Counted from the stretch's first letter, positions 48,927 through 61,146 are shown. The stretch: DNA of 64,000 bases from Stentor coeruleus (GCA_001970955.1 MPUH01000136.1:33499-97498), one strand, 5' to 3'. A program made the numbers and translations. The notes: generated by a model not told the origin, from the letters alone.

Positions 48927-51539
48927 CTAACCTAAACTATGCTTTGAAATTTTGCCACACATGAGTCCAACAAATTCCGGATATTTTTTCAAAATCATTT
49001 CCAACTTTTCATTAAAAAACATCAAAGGTTCAATTTTCTTAGTTTCAAGATTCAAGCATGCAATCCCTCCATTACATTCATAAAACAGTTTATTACTATC
49101 TTTCCCCGAAACAATAGTGAAATTTCCAACATCTTTATTATCAGAAACCAAAACCTTCATCAAAACCTTTTTCTTAACCAAATCCCAAATTTTAATACAT
49201 TTATCCCTATACCCCAAGACTATATTTTGATTATCATTTATAATAGTACTTTTAAGAAGTAAACTATAAGTATCATCAAACATACTTATCTGTTCTTGTT
49301 TATTCAAATCCCATACAATCAAATGTGAGTCAACAGATCCTGATATAAGTAAAGTGTTATCATTTGATATACTAAGACAATTTACACTACAATTATGCCC
49401 TTGAAGTATAATTTCTTGTTTTTTATCTTGAATACTCCATATTCTTACTGTGCAATCATCATTAACCATACCTGATCCTGATATTATATATTGATTATCA
49501 CTTGTCATTGCAATACTTACTATGTATGATTTATGTCCTTTAAAAATTCTTAAGGGTATTCTTTTTGCCACGTTCCAGAGTCTTATTGTTGTGTCCCATG
49601 AACCTGATGCTATGAATTGATTATCGGAAGATATGACAATTGAAGTTATACGGTCAGTATGACCTTGGAATATAAAATCTTGTTGCCGTTCTTGAAGGTT
49701 CCATAGTCTGACTGTGAAATCTGGTTTTGAATTACCTTCCCCTGATCCGGATACACAAAAAGCATTATTACTTGCTATTGCTGCACTGGTTATATAGCCT
49801 GTATGACCTTTGAGTATAGTTAAAAGCTTTTTCTCTTTGATACTCCAAACACTCATGTCATGCAAATTATCGGATATCGATAAACATAAGGTTTCGTCTT
49901 TGCTTAGAGCTAAGAATCTCTCTGATTTCTGAGCACTTATTAATACTTTTTTATTTTGCAAACTCCAAACAATTGCTTCAGATTCTGTGACTGAAAGCAT
50001 TGCTTGATTTGAAATTGAAGCAGTAACACTATTAATTTTAGACCGATGTCCTTCAAAAACCATTTCCATTTTTTTTTCAGGTAAATTCCACATGATCATT
50101 TTCGCATCATTACATCCTCCAACAACAAACTTATTATCTCTTGTAATACCCAGTGACAAAACTGGGGAACTTTGCCCTGTAAGCGCCCCTTCTTGTTTTT
50201 TAGTTAATAAATTCCAAACTCTAACCGTTTTATCTGAAGACCCCGACACAACAAATCTATTATCATTAGTAACAGCAACACAAGTTACCATTGAAGTATG
50301 TCCTTTCAACATAAAATCATTACGTTTTTTAGACAAGCTCCAAACCCTTACAGTGTTATCTTTGATTTTATCATTAACAATATCTGATCCTGATCCACTT
50401 ATAGCAAATCGGCCATCAGTTGTAACAGTAACACAATTTATAGCTGATGAATGTCCTTGAAAACACATTTCCTCCTCTTTTTTTATTAGATTCCACACCT
50501 TTACAGTGCAGTCTTTTGGTTGAGATTCAGATCCTGACCCTGTTATTGCATATAAATTATCATAAGTTATTGCAATACTATTCACTTGATCAAAATGCCC
50601 ATCTAGCTTACATTCAAGTTTGTTTAATAAGAAATTCCATAACAACAAATTTCGATGTTTATTTTCAGGAGATTTTCCACCTATAATTAAATATCGATCA
50701 TCTTTTGTTATTGCCATACTTCTAATTTCGATGTTTGGAACATCAAAACTATATTCTTTTATATTTTCATTAAGCTTCCATACTTGAACTGTATTGTCTA
50801 ATGATCCAGATAAAGCAAATTGGTTGTTGTTAGTAATTACAAGTGAAGATATTTGTTTTGTCTGTCCTGAAAATACAGCTTCTAAGATTTGCTTTTCAGA
50901 ATTCCAGACTTGGACTGAGTTTTCAGAACTTGAGACTATAAATTTATCGTTATTAGAAATTGATAGATTTTTTATTGAACTTGTGTGACCTTGGATAAAA
51001 AATCCATACTTGGCTTTTATGTTTTCGCTGTCAATATTTTTGGAATGAACTTTGGATATTTTTTGACTTTTAGTAAGGCTGCAGTCTAGTTTCGAAAAGG
51101 TAGGAGGCTCGAAAACTAGAGTTTCATTAAGAATCTCTTCTGCTTTCTTGTACGTCTCCATGCTAAATATTCCATCAGTCTGTGAAATAATATTACACTC
51201 TTCAATCAGTGAATCAAGATAGTAATTAGCTTCACTAACCATTTTTTGAATCTGAGCTATAAACCCTTGTGCATATACTTTGATATCATTTTTTTGTTTT
51301 TGAATAGCTTTCAAATGCTTTGCTATACAATTCTTCAGCTTAATCATCCTTTCAACTGGAAACTTTATTGATATAGGCCCAAATACATAATTGGTTTTAT
51401 ATTCTGAATGAAATACTATGTGTTCACTCAAGCAGTCTTTACAAAGTAGTAATAAATTGCAAGATTTACACTGCTGGATTGGCTCATTGTCACAACGTGA
51501 ACATATAAGCATTTTTTTTATACATTGATCATATTTCAA
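48927..51539 (-). CDS. B-box-like zinc plus 14 WD40 repeat protein (870 aa)
   Basis: N terminus: CSRCDNEPIQQCKSCNLLLLCKDCLSEH...H, a B-box-type zinc site (about 13-45). A helical coiled segment (about 65-150) follows, then about 14 WD40 units from about 180 (GHTSSIKNLSISNNDKFIVS, GHTSMVTCVAVTNDNRFVVSGSSDKTVRVWN, GHTDRITSIVISSDNQFIASGSWDTTIRLWN). Several units have an insertion between strands c and d (SGSGSDIVNDKIKDNTVRVW). Fourteen repeats suit two seven-bladed propellers. Scaffold or assembly role; the partner is unknown. Confidence 0.88.
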   Translation of the reverse strand: MKYDQCIKKMLICSRCDNEPIQQCKSCNLLLLCKDCLSEHIVFHSEYKTNYVFGPISIKFPVERMIKLKNCIAKHLKAIQKQKNDIKVYAQGFIAQIQKMVSEANYYLDSLIEECNIISQTDGIFSMETYKKAEEILNETLVFEPPTFSKLDCSLTKSQKISKVHSKNIDSENIKAKYGFFIQGHTSSIKNLSISNNDKFIVSSSENSVQVWNSEKQILEAVFSGQTKQISSLVITNNNQFALSGSLDNTVQVWKLNENIKEYSFDVPNIEIRSMAITKDDRYLIIGGKSPENKHRNLLLWNFLLNKLECKLDGHFDQVNSIAITYDNLYAITGSGSESQPKDCTVKVWNLIKKEEEMCFQGHSSAINCVTVTTDGRFAISGSGSDIVNDKIKDNTVRVWSLSKKRNDFMLKGHTSMVTCVAVTNDNRFVVSGSSDKTVRVWNLLTKKQEGALTGQSSPVLSLGITRDNKFVVGGCNDAKMIMWNLPEKKMEMVFEGHRSKINSVTASISNQAMLSVTESEAIVWSLQNKKVLISAQKSERFLALSKDETLCLSISDNLHDMSVWSIKEKKLLTILKGHTGYITSAAIASNNAFCVSGSGEGNSKPDFTVRLWNLQERQQDFIFQGHTDRITSIVISSDNQFIASGSWDTTIRLWNVAKRIPLRIFKGHKSYIVSIAMTSDNQYIISGSGMVNDDCTVRIWSIQDKKQEIILQGHNCSVNCLSISNDNTLLISGSVDSHLIVWDLNKQEQISMFDDTYSLLLKSTIINDNQNIVLGYRDKCIKIWDLVKKKVLMKVLVSDNKDVGNFTIVSGKDSNKLFYECNGGIACLNLETKKIEPLMFFNEKLEMILKKYPEFVGLMCGKISKHSLG

Positions 51540-52478
51540 GTAATGCCTTTTAATGCTAAAGAAAGTCTTAGAAACTAACGAATTACTCTTATCTAAAAAT
51601 ATAAAAGTTTTTAATGATGTGATTATTAATTCTTATATAATAGAAGGGAGTATATAAAACTAGAATTTTTGAATTAAATATACATTGCATGATAGTTTAA
51701 TATTATGATTGATAAAGTTTAAAGTTTAAAGTAGGTGATAGTTAAGGTGGCATGGTTTAAACTTTGTCCGATCGAGGTTTGTTTGTCCTACGATCTCTTT
51801 CTTTGGGCAGATTCGGTATGTTAAACCACTCGTTGTCGCTGATTATGTGACTTTTTACTTGGCTGAAGAGTTCTTTACTATTTCTTTTCTATGATTGATA
51901 AGCATATTTAAGTTGTGTCTGTTATAAATGTATGTCTTTTGGCAAAAAGTAGGCACAATTTTTGTATTCATGGGTTGGCCATTTGTGATTTAGGGCTTAT
52001 TTAAATGATAAGAATTAATTATATTGTTTATATAAAATTATTCATATTTTCACTCTTGTATGATCATACATAATTTGTAAAATAATTCTCAGCAGCGATT
52101 TGCAAAATATATCTTTTTATATATATATGGTTAATTATATTTGATAAGCATTTTAGCTTTTCTAGTTTTTGATGTATATTATAGTTAATACTTTTCAATC
52201 AAAGTAGAATTAATAATTATTCAATAGTTTTTCACTTTAAATTTTATTTTATCAGCGAATATTTCATATATAAAATCAATTGAGTTATTTATTTTATAAT
52301 CATATATTCGCAATTTGATTAAGAAACTTGCATTGTGCCTAGCTTAATCTATTTCACTTTAAATTTTATAATACTTAAACAAGGATTTATTAATACTATT
52401 GATCTTAAATTAAAGATTTAATTATTCTATCATAAGATTAATAATAAATTATATAATGGATTATAAAATCATTATAAG
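51540..52478. other. Intergenic with conserved element A
   Basis: Very AT-rich except for the GC-richer element at 51724-51837 described separately. The rest has no ORF or repeat seen. Confidence 0.4.
51724..51837 (+). ncRNA. Candidate structured RNA, copy A (unidentified)
   Basis: A 114-nt block clearly richer in G/C than its surroundings. It matches a second block at 54232-54343 in patches: AAAGTAGGT, TAGTTA, GTCCG, AGGTTTG, GTCCT-CGA, CTTTCTTT, GATTC, ATGTT and ACCACTCGT-GTC. TAGTTAAGGTGG and GAGGTTTGTTTGTCCT recall pol III A and B boxes, but no cloverleaf with an anticodon arm fits. Strand is assumed. Confidence 0.4.
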
Positions 52479-53753
52479 ATGGAATCAGATTTAGTATCTC
52501 AAATGCGTTCAGAGCTTGGGGATTATGTTAAAGCCAAAATTCTTAAACATTATAGTCTCAGCCAGAATAATTCTTTAACAGCTAAAGAGATTAAGATTGT
52601 CAAGGAGAAATTGGCTACTCCAAAAAAGTCAAAATTAGGCAAAAAAACATTATTTCTTGTTAAAAAATCTAAGCCAAAGTTTCTGTTTTCTAGCAAAGGT
52701 AAGGACAGACACATGAGTATTAGTGAAGATAAACCAAAAATAAAATTAACGTCTTCTACGCAGCATGTGAAAACCGATAGTTCACTAGGAAATACATTTG
52801 ATTTAAAAGCTCAGTTAATTAATCAAGAAAACAACATAAAAGGACTAAGATCTGAACTTGAAATCTATAAAAAATACAAATCTTTAGCAGATTCATTACA
52901 AATAGAGCTCGCAACCGCTAAAGAAACTTTAAAAATGTATGAAAGTACCTTTGGGATTATAATAGGAAAAAATTTAGTAAGTTCTACTAATGAAAATAAT
53001 CAAAAAACCGAAAAGCATGAAATCAGAAGTGAATCGGCTTGGCCAAAAAACGAAAAAATTACAATGAAAAATATTGAAAAAAATAAAGTAAAAAATCAAG
53101 AGCCCCAAAGTCCTGAAAAGAAACCAGGAATAATAGGTTTACTTATTAAGAAAATTGCTGAAGATTGCTCTATGCATAATGGAAATTATGATTTAGAGAT
53201 GAAATCTTTACAAGAACAATGCCATAACTATAAAATGCTTTATGAATCAGAATCTTTAAAAACCTCTAAACTTCAGAACGATATATGCTTTTTAAAAAAA
53301 GAACTTGAGTTACTTACTAATTTTACTGATAATCCTAATAGTATGCAGCTGCTCCAAAATAAAAATATCGAATATATCAATTTATGTCTTAAAAATGCTG
53401 ATAGTGTTTTTGAGAAAACTATAGAGTAAAATTTATTTAGAATCAAAGCTATTCAAGAACAAAAAGATAAAATCCTTAAAGAATTTTTAAAAAAACAAGA
53501 AGATGTTAAAGAAATCCCTTGTTTACGCCAGCATATTACTACTTTACTAGAGTTATTGAGAAACTTGAGAAGCAATATAAAGAAAGTTGCTGATGAGCAT
53601 AGAAGCAATGAAAAAGATCAAGAAATTGATAGTAAAAATGATATTGTTGATAAGATAAGTAAAATAGCAGAGAACTCAAAAATTAATTTGATTGATAATA
53701 TGAAACTTATGCTTGCTGGAGCATTTATAGGGAAAAATAATAATATTATTTAA
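52479..53753 (+). CDS. Coiled-coil protein, one 15-nt intron (419 aa)
   Basis: MESDLVSQMRSELGDYVKAK start. An intron at 53426-53440 (GTAAAATTTATTTAG) joins ...EKTI-E to IKAIQEQKDKILKEFLKK. Lys-rich region about 45-75, coiled coils about 105-160, 250-290 and 325 to the end. The C terminus reads MKLMLAGAFIGKNNNII. No catalytic domain. Flanked on both sides by the paired GC-richer elements A and B. Structural role likely; family unknown. Confidence 0.72.
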
Positions 53754-55081
53754 GTAGAGTTAATCATAAAATTTGCTAATAAAACTATTTTTATCTTATG
53801 CTCAAATGATTTATCCTTGTTTTTATTTTAGTTAAATTAGACTAATATGTTTTTTGTCTGTCATACATTGCTTAAGTAGATTTGATAATAGAAGATTAGT
53901 TTAAGTCATAAATAATAAGGTGATAGGGTACTAGTCTAACAAGATATTTTCATTTGAAAGTATTATAAGAAGTTTTTGATTAGATCACGATATATTAAAA
54001 TGGATTTGCCTAATTTTAGAAGTTTAGCAAGTAAATAAACTGTTAATTAATTCTACTAGCATGTCTGTTAGTCAAGGGTGACAGGCAAGTCGATTTTCAA
54101 ATAAGATAATCAGTCTTATTTTCTTTATAGTTTAAGATAGTGTGGCAAAATTAAACCTAAATTTTTTTATAATTACTTTGATTTTGTTATACCTTTTTTA
54201 GTGCTTTTATTAAAACTATAATCAGCATATCAAAGTTAAAGTAGGTAGTTAGGCTGATGGGTTATAACCTCGTCCGGTCCAGGTTTGAAAGTCCTGCGAC
54301 CACTTTCTTTCAGCTGATTCAGGATGTTGTACCACTCGTCGTCTTTAATAATTTGCTTGCTAACTTTTCCCAGTAGTTCATTAGAGTTTCTTTTTTTGAG
54401 AGTGAGTATAACTGAGGCAAGTCTTGCGTTTATTTTACTTTTCCTTGTGAAGCCTAGTTTTTTAAAGCATGTCTTGAAGTTTTTGTGTTATTCGTAGTAT
54501 ATTGGGCATTTAGTTCTTGTTAGCATACTAAAGATCTTTAATTATCGGTGATAGCTTGAAAGGCTTTAGAAGATTGCATCAAAATTTACATGGAATAATT
54601 TTTACTCATACGAACTAGTAAATTACGCACTAAGTTTATGAGAAAAAAAATCTAATTATGAATATTCAATTACAAAAGTTCTCTGGTAAATAAGATAAAA
54701 AATCGACAACAAATGATTATAAAATATTTATTATTAAGTACATATATAAATACTTTGAAGTTATCTAATCTTAATATATCTACATCCTAAATTAATATTT
54801 ATCCCATCTACTATTAAAATAGCTTCTTAATACTAACAATTTTCAAATGATCTCTCTCACATTTCTAATCTTCAGGGAATTATATAATATTCTAAATAAA
54901 AAATTTATCATATTATTTTTTAGATATAAAAATGACATATCCCACTTTATAAATACTTAAATCATATTTTATGAAGCTATTCTATAAATTTATCTAGGTA
55001 CCAAATTCCTAAATGTTTAAAATGTTTTAAACTTTTGCAGGTCGATATTGAATAATGGATTTAATAATATAATTGGGAAAT
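53754..55081. other. Intergenic with conserved element B
   Basis: AT-rich 1.3 kb containing element B (54232-54343). Downstream of it weak similarity to the DNA after element A continues for about 60 nt. No standard gene seen. Confidence 0.4.
54232..54343 (+). ncRNA. Candidate structured RNA, copy B (unidentified)
   Basis: A 112-nt block resembling copy A. CAGG-TTTGAAAGT-CCTG can form a short hairpin resembling a T-arm/B-box, and AAAGT(A)GGT could pair with ACCACTTT about 65 nt downstream, closing a stem. GTTA...TAAC can form a D-arm-like stem. Substitutions relative to copy A leave the patches listed there unchanged, suggesting selection on sequence or structure. Confidence 0.42.
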
Positions 55082-58000
55082 ATGTCAAAAAAGTTATTCG
55101 CTGTGATAGCTAAGCTTTATCCATGTAAAAATCTTGAAAAGGCTCCTAGTAAAATTGCTAAGACTATTTTTCTTATCTCACATGTTATGATTTGTATTCA
55201 AAGAATAAGGCTTATATGGAGATGTGACTTTCCAGTAAGTAAATGGACTCAGTATAAAGATTATTGGAATTATCTGGTCTACCTAAGCCCAGACCAATTA
55301 TTCTCAGTATTCGGAGGGCTTTTCGAATATTTTTTAGTATCGTCATCCCTTCTCGTGGCCACAATCATCCTTTTTGCCTTATTTTTTTTACTCTTGCACT
55401 TAAAAAAATCCCCTAACCAAATCCACAATAAAATCCTAAAATTTCTCTTAGAATTACAAGCCGGTTATCTATTTATACCATCAATACTCATATATTGTTT
55501 ACTGATCAAATATTCATCCACTACTTCAACTCAGTCTGTATGTGAAACTTTGGGTCAAAATAGTAGCATAACGCTGAACATTGGACCTGTTGGTGCTGTT
55601 ATTGGTATATTAAATATTTTTCTTACAATAATTTTAGCTCTTGCAAAAGAAGGTTTTTGCTACGATATAAAACATGAATCAATAAATAAAAGTTTGACTG
55701 CTAAAGCATTACCTGCGACTGAAATTCAAAATAGACTGGTTATTGTAGGTATTATAGCACTTTATGTTTTTATAAGTGAGAAAAGTTATTACTTTTATTT
55801 GTTGGTATCAGAGATTGGATATGCTTACTTGACATTGATTTATGTGCTGTATTTGCCATATTATTTGAATTTCACTAATGTGTGTAAGGCTTTTGTTCAG
55901 TTTGAAGCATTTTGTGTTACTGGATTTTTTACTATAGGCTTGGCTTTGAATAATGCTACAGCAATTTTGTTGCTTAGCACTTTTATGCAGCCCCTTATGA
56001 TTCTGATAGTTTATTCAGGCATTGAGTATAGAAAAACTAAGCTCCCTGATTTAAGTAAAAAATTGTCTTTACAATTATTTGAGCTTGCTTGCAGAACAAA
56101 ATTCCTCAAAGCAAAACCTAGCGAAAAAATCCGCACAGTCATACAAAACTATTTTAATAAAAAAAAAGAAGGAATTGTGTTAGTGTTTCTTGCATATCAC
56201 TTGAGTTTTAAGCTTGAACAAGAGAAAAATGCATTAATACAAATATCAAAGGTTCCTTATACTGGGTCTAATTTATTTTATAGCTTTCAGATTTATAAAT
56301 GCCAAAAATATCTGGAAAAAATTAACTATGAAAGATCTGAAGGGCTAAAACTTAAGGTTTTTACTAAATCACTTACCAAACTTAAAAGAATCGAACTTAA
56401 GCTTTGTGATAAAATTGTTGCATTATGTGAGAGTTTAAGAATACATAATCCTTCATTAAGAGATGCAAAGAGAAATATAAGACAGGTTAATATTCTTATA
56501 GACCTTTTATGTTCAAAATACTCTAAAACATTAGAAAAGTATCCTCAATCTGAGATTCTTACTGAAATGTACGGGTCTTTACTAATCCTTTTAGGGAAAT
56601 CTGAACTCGGAAAAAAGCTTCTTAACCAATCAATCCTTTATCATGAAAAAAACAGAAAATGCCACAAACTTACAAGAATATTCTCAGATAAAAACTCAAA
56701 TATTATGATAATTTCAGCTAACACAAACAACTTTGGACTAATAACCTTCATAAGCAGAAGCCTCTGTCAGTTTCTATCAATAATTCCTGCTGATTCTTCT
56801 AGATACCACCTCAATGACTTTGTCCCAAAACAATATCATTCATTTCACTATAAAACAATGCAAAGGTTTCTTAAGAATTTCAACCAAGACAAAATTTTCA
56901 GCAATTTATCTTTATGTTTATTAGACTATTTTGGATTTTTAGTTGAGTGTAGTCTTAGTATTGATTGTATTGGTTATAAGTCTAATATAGAATTTATTGT
57001 TGGGGTTAATCCNTTGGTTATAAGTCTAATATAGAATTTATTGTTGGGGTTAATCCTATTCAAAATATCGGAAGAGAAATTGCTATTATCACAGAAGATG
57101 GGAAGATATTAAATCAAAGCAAAGGACTAGCTTTGATTATAGATGAAAAAGACCCTTGGCTTGAAGGGAAAAATATTTTTAATTATTTCCCTATGATAAA
57201 TCGTGATATGCTATTTGAGAAAAAGTTTTTGATAGTAGATTTTGGCAACTTGAAAGAATTAAAATTTAGGAAAATTGGGCTGTTTCTTCAGACTAAAAGT
57301 CTTGGAAGCACAAATATGCACTTACTCTATGCTATTTATGATACAAACATTATAAGGATAATAGAATCTGAAGATGTAAACAATTTAAGCCCAAACAAAT
57401 TATCATGGATACTGAAATTTGAAGCAAATGACACTACAGAAAATATTTACGAATTAAGTCCAGAAAAATCTTTCTACAAATCTCAAACAATCCTCGATAA
57501 ACCAGATATTAAGAATAGCATAATTGGCAATATACTCCAAGTAGCTGACTATAAAAATACCAGGAGAATTGTTACAGTCTACAAGTTTCAAAAGATTTTT
57601 GTGTTTCTCTGTGTAATTTTTATATAGTTCATAGCAATAACTGTATCAAACATAATAACACTTGTCTCAGTCAATAATGAAGTTAACCATTCTATAGGTC
57701 TTAATGCAGTCAGTATTATGGGTAAGACAAATGCTTATTTGGTTTATATTGGATTTATATCCAGATCTTTGTATCTTAGTTCAGTATTTAATCAAACTAC
57801 AGTTTTTACTAAAGAAGATTTATTAAGTTATTTGATCAAACTTCCAGACATTCGTGTTTATATGCAAGACAATTCTAATAACTGGAATTACTGGGGTTCA
57901 TCTTATATTTTAAGAGATGATGTCTTACCTGTTTATAGTAATTATTCTAACCCACAGATGACCAAAACTAATTTATTGGATGTACTGCATAAGACTTATT

Positions 58001-59238
58001 ATTATGTAAAAAATATTTAGGGAGAACTTTTCTTGCAAGATCCTTCTAAACAAAACCTTTATTATATTATGTTTAATACATTTCGTTTGACTATGAATGA
58101 AATACAAGATTCATTTACTGATTTGATATTAAGCGAAAAGCAAAGACTTAAAAAACTTAAAACTCAACTTGATTCGCTTTTTTATGTAGGTGTGTGTATT
58201 ATTTCTGTTTTCGGGGCTTTAGCTTTTTTAGTAATCTACCCACTTCATATATATTTAAAAAGTATTTGGAGCAAACTACACAAAGCTGCTGTTGATAATT
58301 TTTCTCAAGTTCTAGAAGCTTTAAACTATAGAATGCAAATATATTATGATATGGATGATGATACTTATCCTCATGATGATAATAATCCAAGTCAATCATT
58401 ATCATTGCCTCACTTTAAACATTATTTCATACGTATTAGCCTAGTTATTATCCTTGGTGTACTCTTTTATATTTTATCAATGCATATATTTTTTGCTTCA
58501 GTCCAAGACTACATGCTCTGCAAACTGGATTTTGCCCAATCAATGATGAATCGTCGTGTTTATGTCTACCAACGCACAGTCTTCCTAACAGAACTTTATG
58601 CTGATTATAAAGGAACTGGGTTTATCTCAATGTATGGTTTTAGTCCTATGCCTTCTTCTAAAGTCGGATATCAGCTCATGGCTGATAAAATGGCCTCTTC
58701 AAGAAGAGATGTCTTTCAAAGGACTGTACAGAAAGTTATGAGCAGCAACGTTTGGGAAGAAACTTTTGCTAAAATCGATAATGAAAATGGGTTTTTTAAA
58801 TATGGGTTGAGTTCTGGTTATGTGGATATCAAATGGGAATCGCTTTTTCTTTCGACTAATTATAAAAAATGTGACTTCGAATGTTATCGACTTGTTAATC
58901 AGGAGCTTAAAGATATGATGGAGCTTTTTAATAGAACATCAGGCTACACTGATAATTCTTCAACAGTTTACCTTGAAAATGCATTTGCACAACTTGTAAT
59001 GTTTATAAGTGGAAGTTTGATATGCCTGCTTTTAATAATAATTTGCTATATTATCCCTTATTTTACCCAAGAGCAGGATATTATTAAATGCATGCAGATA
59101 AGTGGTGAACATAGTGATGTGGTTGTGGAATCTAAAAGATCTAAAGAAACTGTGTATAAAAAAATCCCAGTTAATGTGAAATCACATAGTAAGATTGATT
59201 CAACGAAATTCTATAATAGTCTGGGTGTAAACTCATAA
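55082..59238 (+). CDS. TmcB-like multi-pass membrane protein with PAS-like domain (about 1,360 aa after merging)
   Basis: ATG at 55082 (MSKKLFAVIAKLYPCKN). Introns at 57613-57627 (GTAATTTTTATATAG) and 58006-58020 (GTAAAAAATATTTAG). N at 57013 is bracketed by an identical 43-nt duplicate; deleting 44 nt restores one frame: ...GVNPIQNIGREIAIITEDGK. N-terminal about 330 residues hold about eight helices, followed by TPR-like helices about 340-530. A PAS-like region (IMIISANTNNFGLITFISRSLCQFL...DFVPKQYHSFHYKTM) is the hallmark of tiny-macrocyst B-type proteins abundant in ciliates. More membrane helices follow near 850, 1020, 1100 and 1300. Function in ciliates unknown; a membrane sensor is plausible. 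Confidence 0.85.
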
Positions 59239-59716
59239 AGAATTAGTAATATAATGATTGCCAAAAGTTTCTTGTATATTATATTCAGTATCCAACAATT
59301 TTAAACTTACTTTTATAAATTTATAAGCTTTTTTATAAAATTATTTCATTAAAATCTCTTTTGCTCTAAATTAAAATTACATGATAATTCTAATACTAAA
59401 CTATTGCACCATTAAAAAATTAATTCTTCAAACAAATCCCCATTATAAAATTCGCCTAAAATCCAATATTTATATGTGCATTCTAATCCCTATAATATCA
59501 TTTTTTATACCAAAATCTAGCCTTCGATTTTTCGAACTTTTTTCGTCCAATTTCCCATTTCGCTCCAAGAATCATCTTTTGCATTATCTCCTTACATTAT
59601 ATCTTTAAAACCCAATCCAAAATGATTATTTTCATGTACTCCTTATCATCTAAAAGCTCTTAAAATCTTTATCATTTTTAATACAAAAGCATCCTTCACT
59701 TCTCGTTTAAAAATAA
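59239..59716. other. Intergenic, A/C-rich 5' flank
   Basis: No supported gene. A 75-codon frame at 59381-59608 is Ile/Phe/Leu/Ser-rich and lies in the typical G-poor 5' flank, so I do not call it. Confidence 0.4.
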
Positions 59717-61111
59717 ATGGACAAGCGAAAATCGTTTATTAGCTTCGACCTTCAGTGTTTACAAATTTTCAAAGAGCCTCCGAAAACTCCAAAAACAGCT
59801 AGGTCTCAACTAAAATCTGCAGTAACACCTCGTCCAAGCATAGTCCCCCCAAGCCGATTGCTCAAAATTCGTAGCCCTAAATCGAAATTTTCAAACTATT
59901 CCAAATTTGAAAGCCCAAGTCTTATATCAGCATCTTCCAATGAAGTCTTCCCTAAATGGCTTCTTGAAAGAACAGACTTTCAAACTTGTCTAACATCTTC
60001 AACTGATGAAAGTGATATTGGGCTTATATGTCAAAAGCCTTTCAAATTACGTTCTTCTATAGAAAATCGTGAACTTCTTCATTGGAGTAGCACCTGTACT
60101 TTTTTTAAAACACTAAGTGACTTCACAAGAGCTGAAGTTTGTGAGAAACTAAGCACAACTTTCTTCAAACCTAAAGAAATCCTTGTTCGTGAAGGGGATA
60201 TTGGCGATAAAATGTTTATTATCCTTACTGGATCTGTTGGAATCTACAACTCACAAGGTTTTATCGACTCTGTTGGATGTAATAATATTATTGGAGAAAT
60301 GGCTTTAGAAAGTAATTCAAGGAGAAATGCAACTGTTATAGCTCATGAACATGTTACAACTTTATTATTAAGAAAAGAAGATTATGTTAATATTGTCATG
60401 AGACAAAGGCATAAACAAAGGTATATTATTGTCAAGTTTATTAAGCAGGTTGAGTTTTTTAAAGACTTACTTGCAGCAAAACTTGAAGTTATTGCTTGGA
60501 ATATGATAATAGTGTTTTATAAAGATAAACAAGTTATTTATTCAGAGGGTCAGCTTGCGAATAGTATGTATTTTGTAAAAGAAGGAATTGTAAATTTAGA
60601 TATAAATGTCACGGTGACTAAAAAATCTCAAATACCTAATAAGAAGAAGGAGATACTTGTAGATAAAGATACTTATGCTAAAGTTGTAAAAGTTTGCAAA
60701 CCTGGGGATTTTTTTGGAGAAGAAGAGGTAGTGGAAAAATGTGAGAGGAAGACTAGGGCAATAGCGATAGGGTCAACTGAATTGTATATATTTAAAAAAG
60801 AGTTTCTTTTCGAAATACTCACAGACAAGGAAATCAAAGAAATGCTGAAGGTCCATCGGAGAATCCCAGCAATAAACGAGCTACGAAAAGATGTAAGAAA
60901 GACTGTCAGTGATAAAAAACTCAAACTTAACGCAGTTCTCGATGCAGCAAATGTAGTCCCTCTACCAAATGGGAGAAAAGAACTTGATATCGCAATGGAG
61001 AAAAAAGCTAATATAGTAAAAACCTTATTCGAAGTACACAAAAGAGAAATGAGTGAAATCCTCCTTAAACGTGAATCATATTTTATAGACCATAAAGAAT
61101 ATCCATACTAA
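59717..61111 (+). CDS. Tandem cyclic-nucleotide-binding domain protein (464 aa)
   Basis: Disordered Ser/Pro/Lys N terminus (about 1-85), then CNB domain 1 about 125-240: FFKTLSDFTRAEVCEKL, VREGDIGDKMFIILTGSVGIY and a phosphate cassette GEMALESNSRRNATV with Glu and Arg kept, so cAMP/cGMP binding is plausible. CNB 2 about 245-375 ends FFGEEEVVEKCERKTRA, with a degenerate cassette. No kinase or inhibitor sequence is present, unlike PKA-R or PKG. It resembles CNBD2-type ciliary/flagellar proteins. Likely an effector for the nucleotides that the two local PDEs degrade. Confidence 0.87.
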   Translation: MDKRKSFISFDLQCLQIFKEPPKTPKTARSQLKSAVTPRPSIVPPSRLLKIRSPKSKFSNYSKFESPSLISASSNEVFPKWLLERTDFQTCLTSSTDESDIGLICQKPFKLRSSIENRELLHWSSTCTFFKTLSDFTRAEVCEKLSTTFFKPKEILVREGDIGDKMFIILTGSVGIYNSQGFIDSVGCNNIIGEMALESNSRRNATVIAHEHVTTLLLRKEDYVNIVMRQRHKQRYIIVKFIKQVEFFKDLLAAKLEVIAWNMIIVFYKDKQVIYSEGQLANSMYFVKEGIVNLDINVTVTKKSQIPNKKKEILVDKDTYAKVVKVCKPGDFFGEEEVVEKCERKTRAIAIGSTELYIFKKEFLFEILTDKEIKEMLKVHRRIPAINELRKDVRKTVSDKKLKLNAVLDAANVVPLPNGRKELDIAMEKKANIVKTLFEVHKREMSEILLKRESYFIDHKEYPY

Positions 61112-61146
61112 TCTGTACAATATAAAACTTTTACTATAAAAAAACC

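Noticed and set aside
51724-51837. tRNA gene
   Set aside because: A- and B-box-like strings are present, but only about 12 nt separate the possible D-like and T-like arms, so there is no room for an anticodon arm.
59381-59608. A 75-codon plus-strand ORF
   Set aside because: Composition is that of the A/C-rich 5' flank of the next gene, with no domain.
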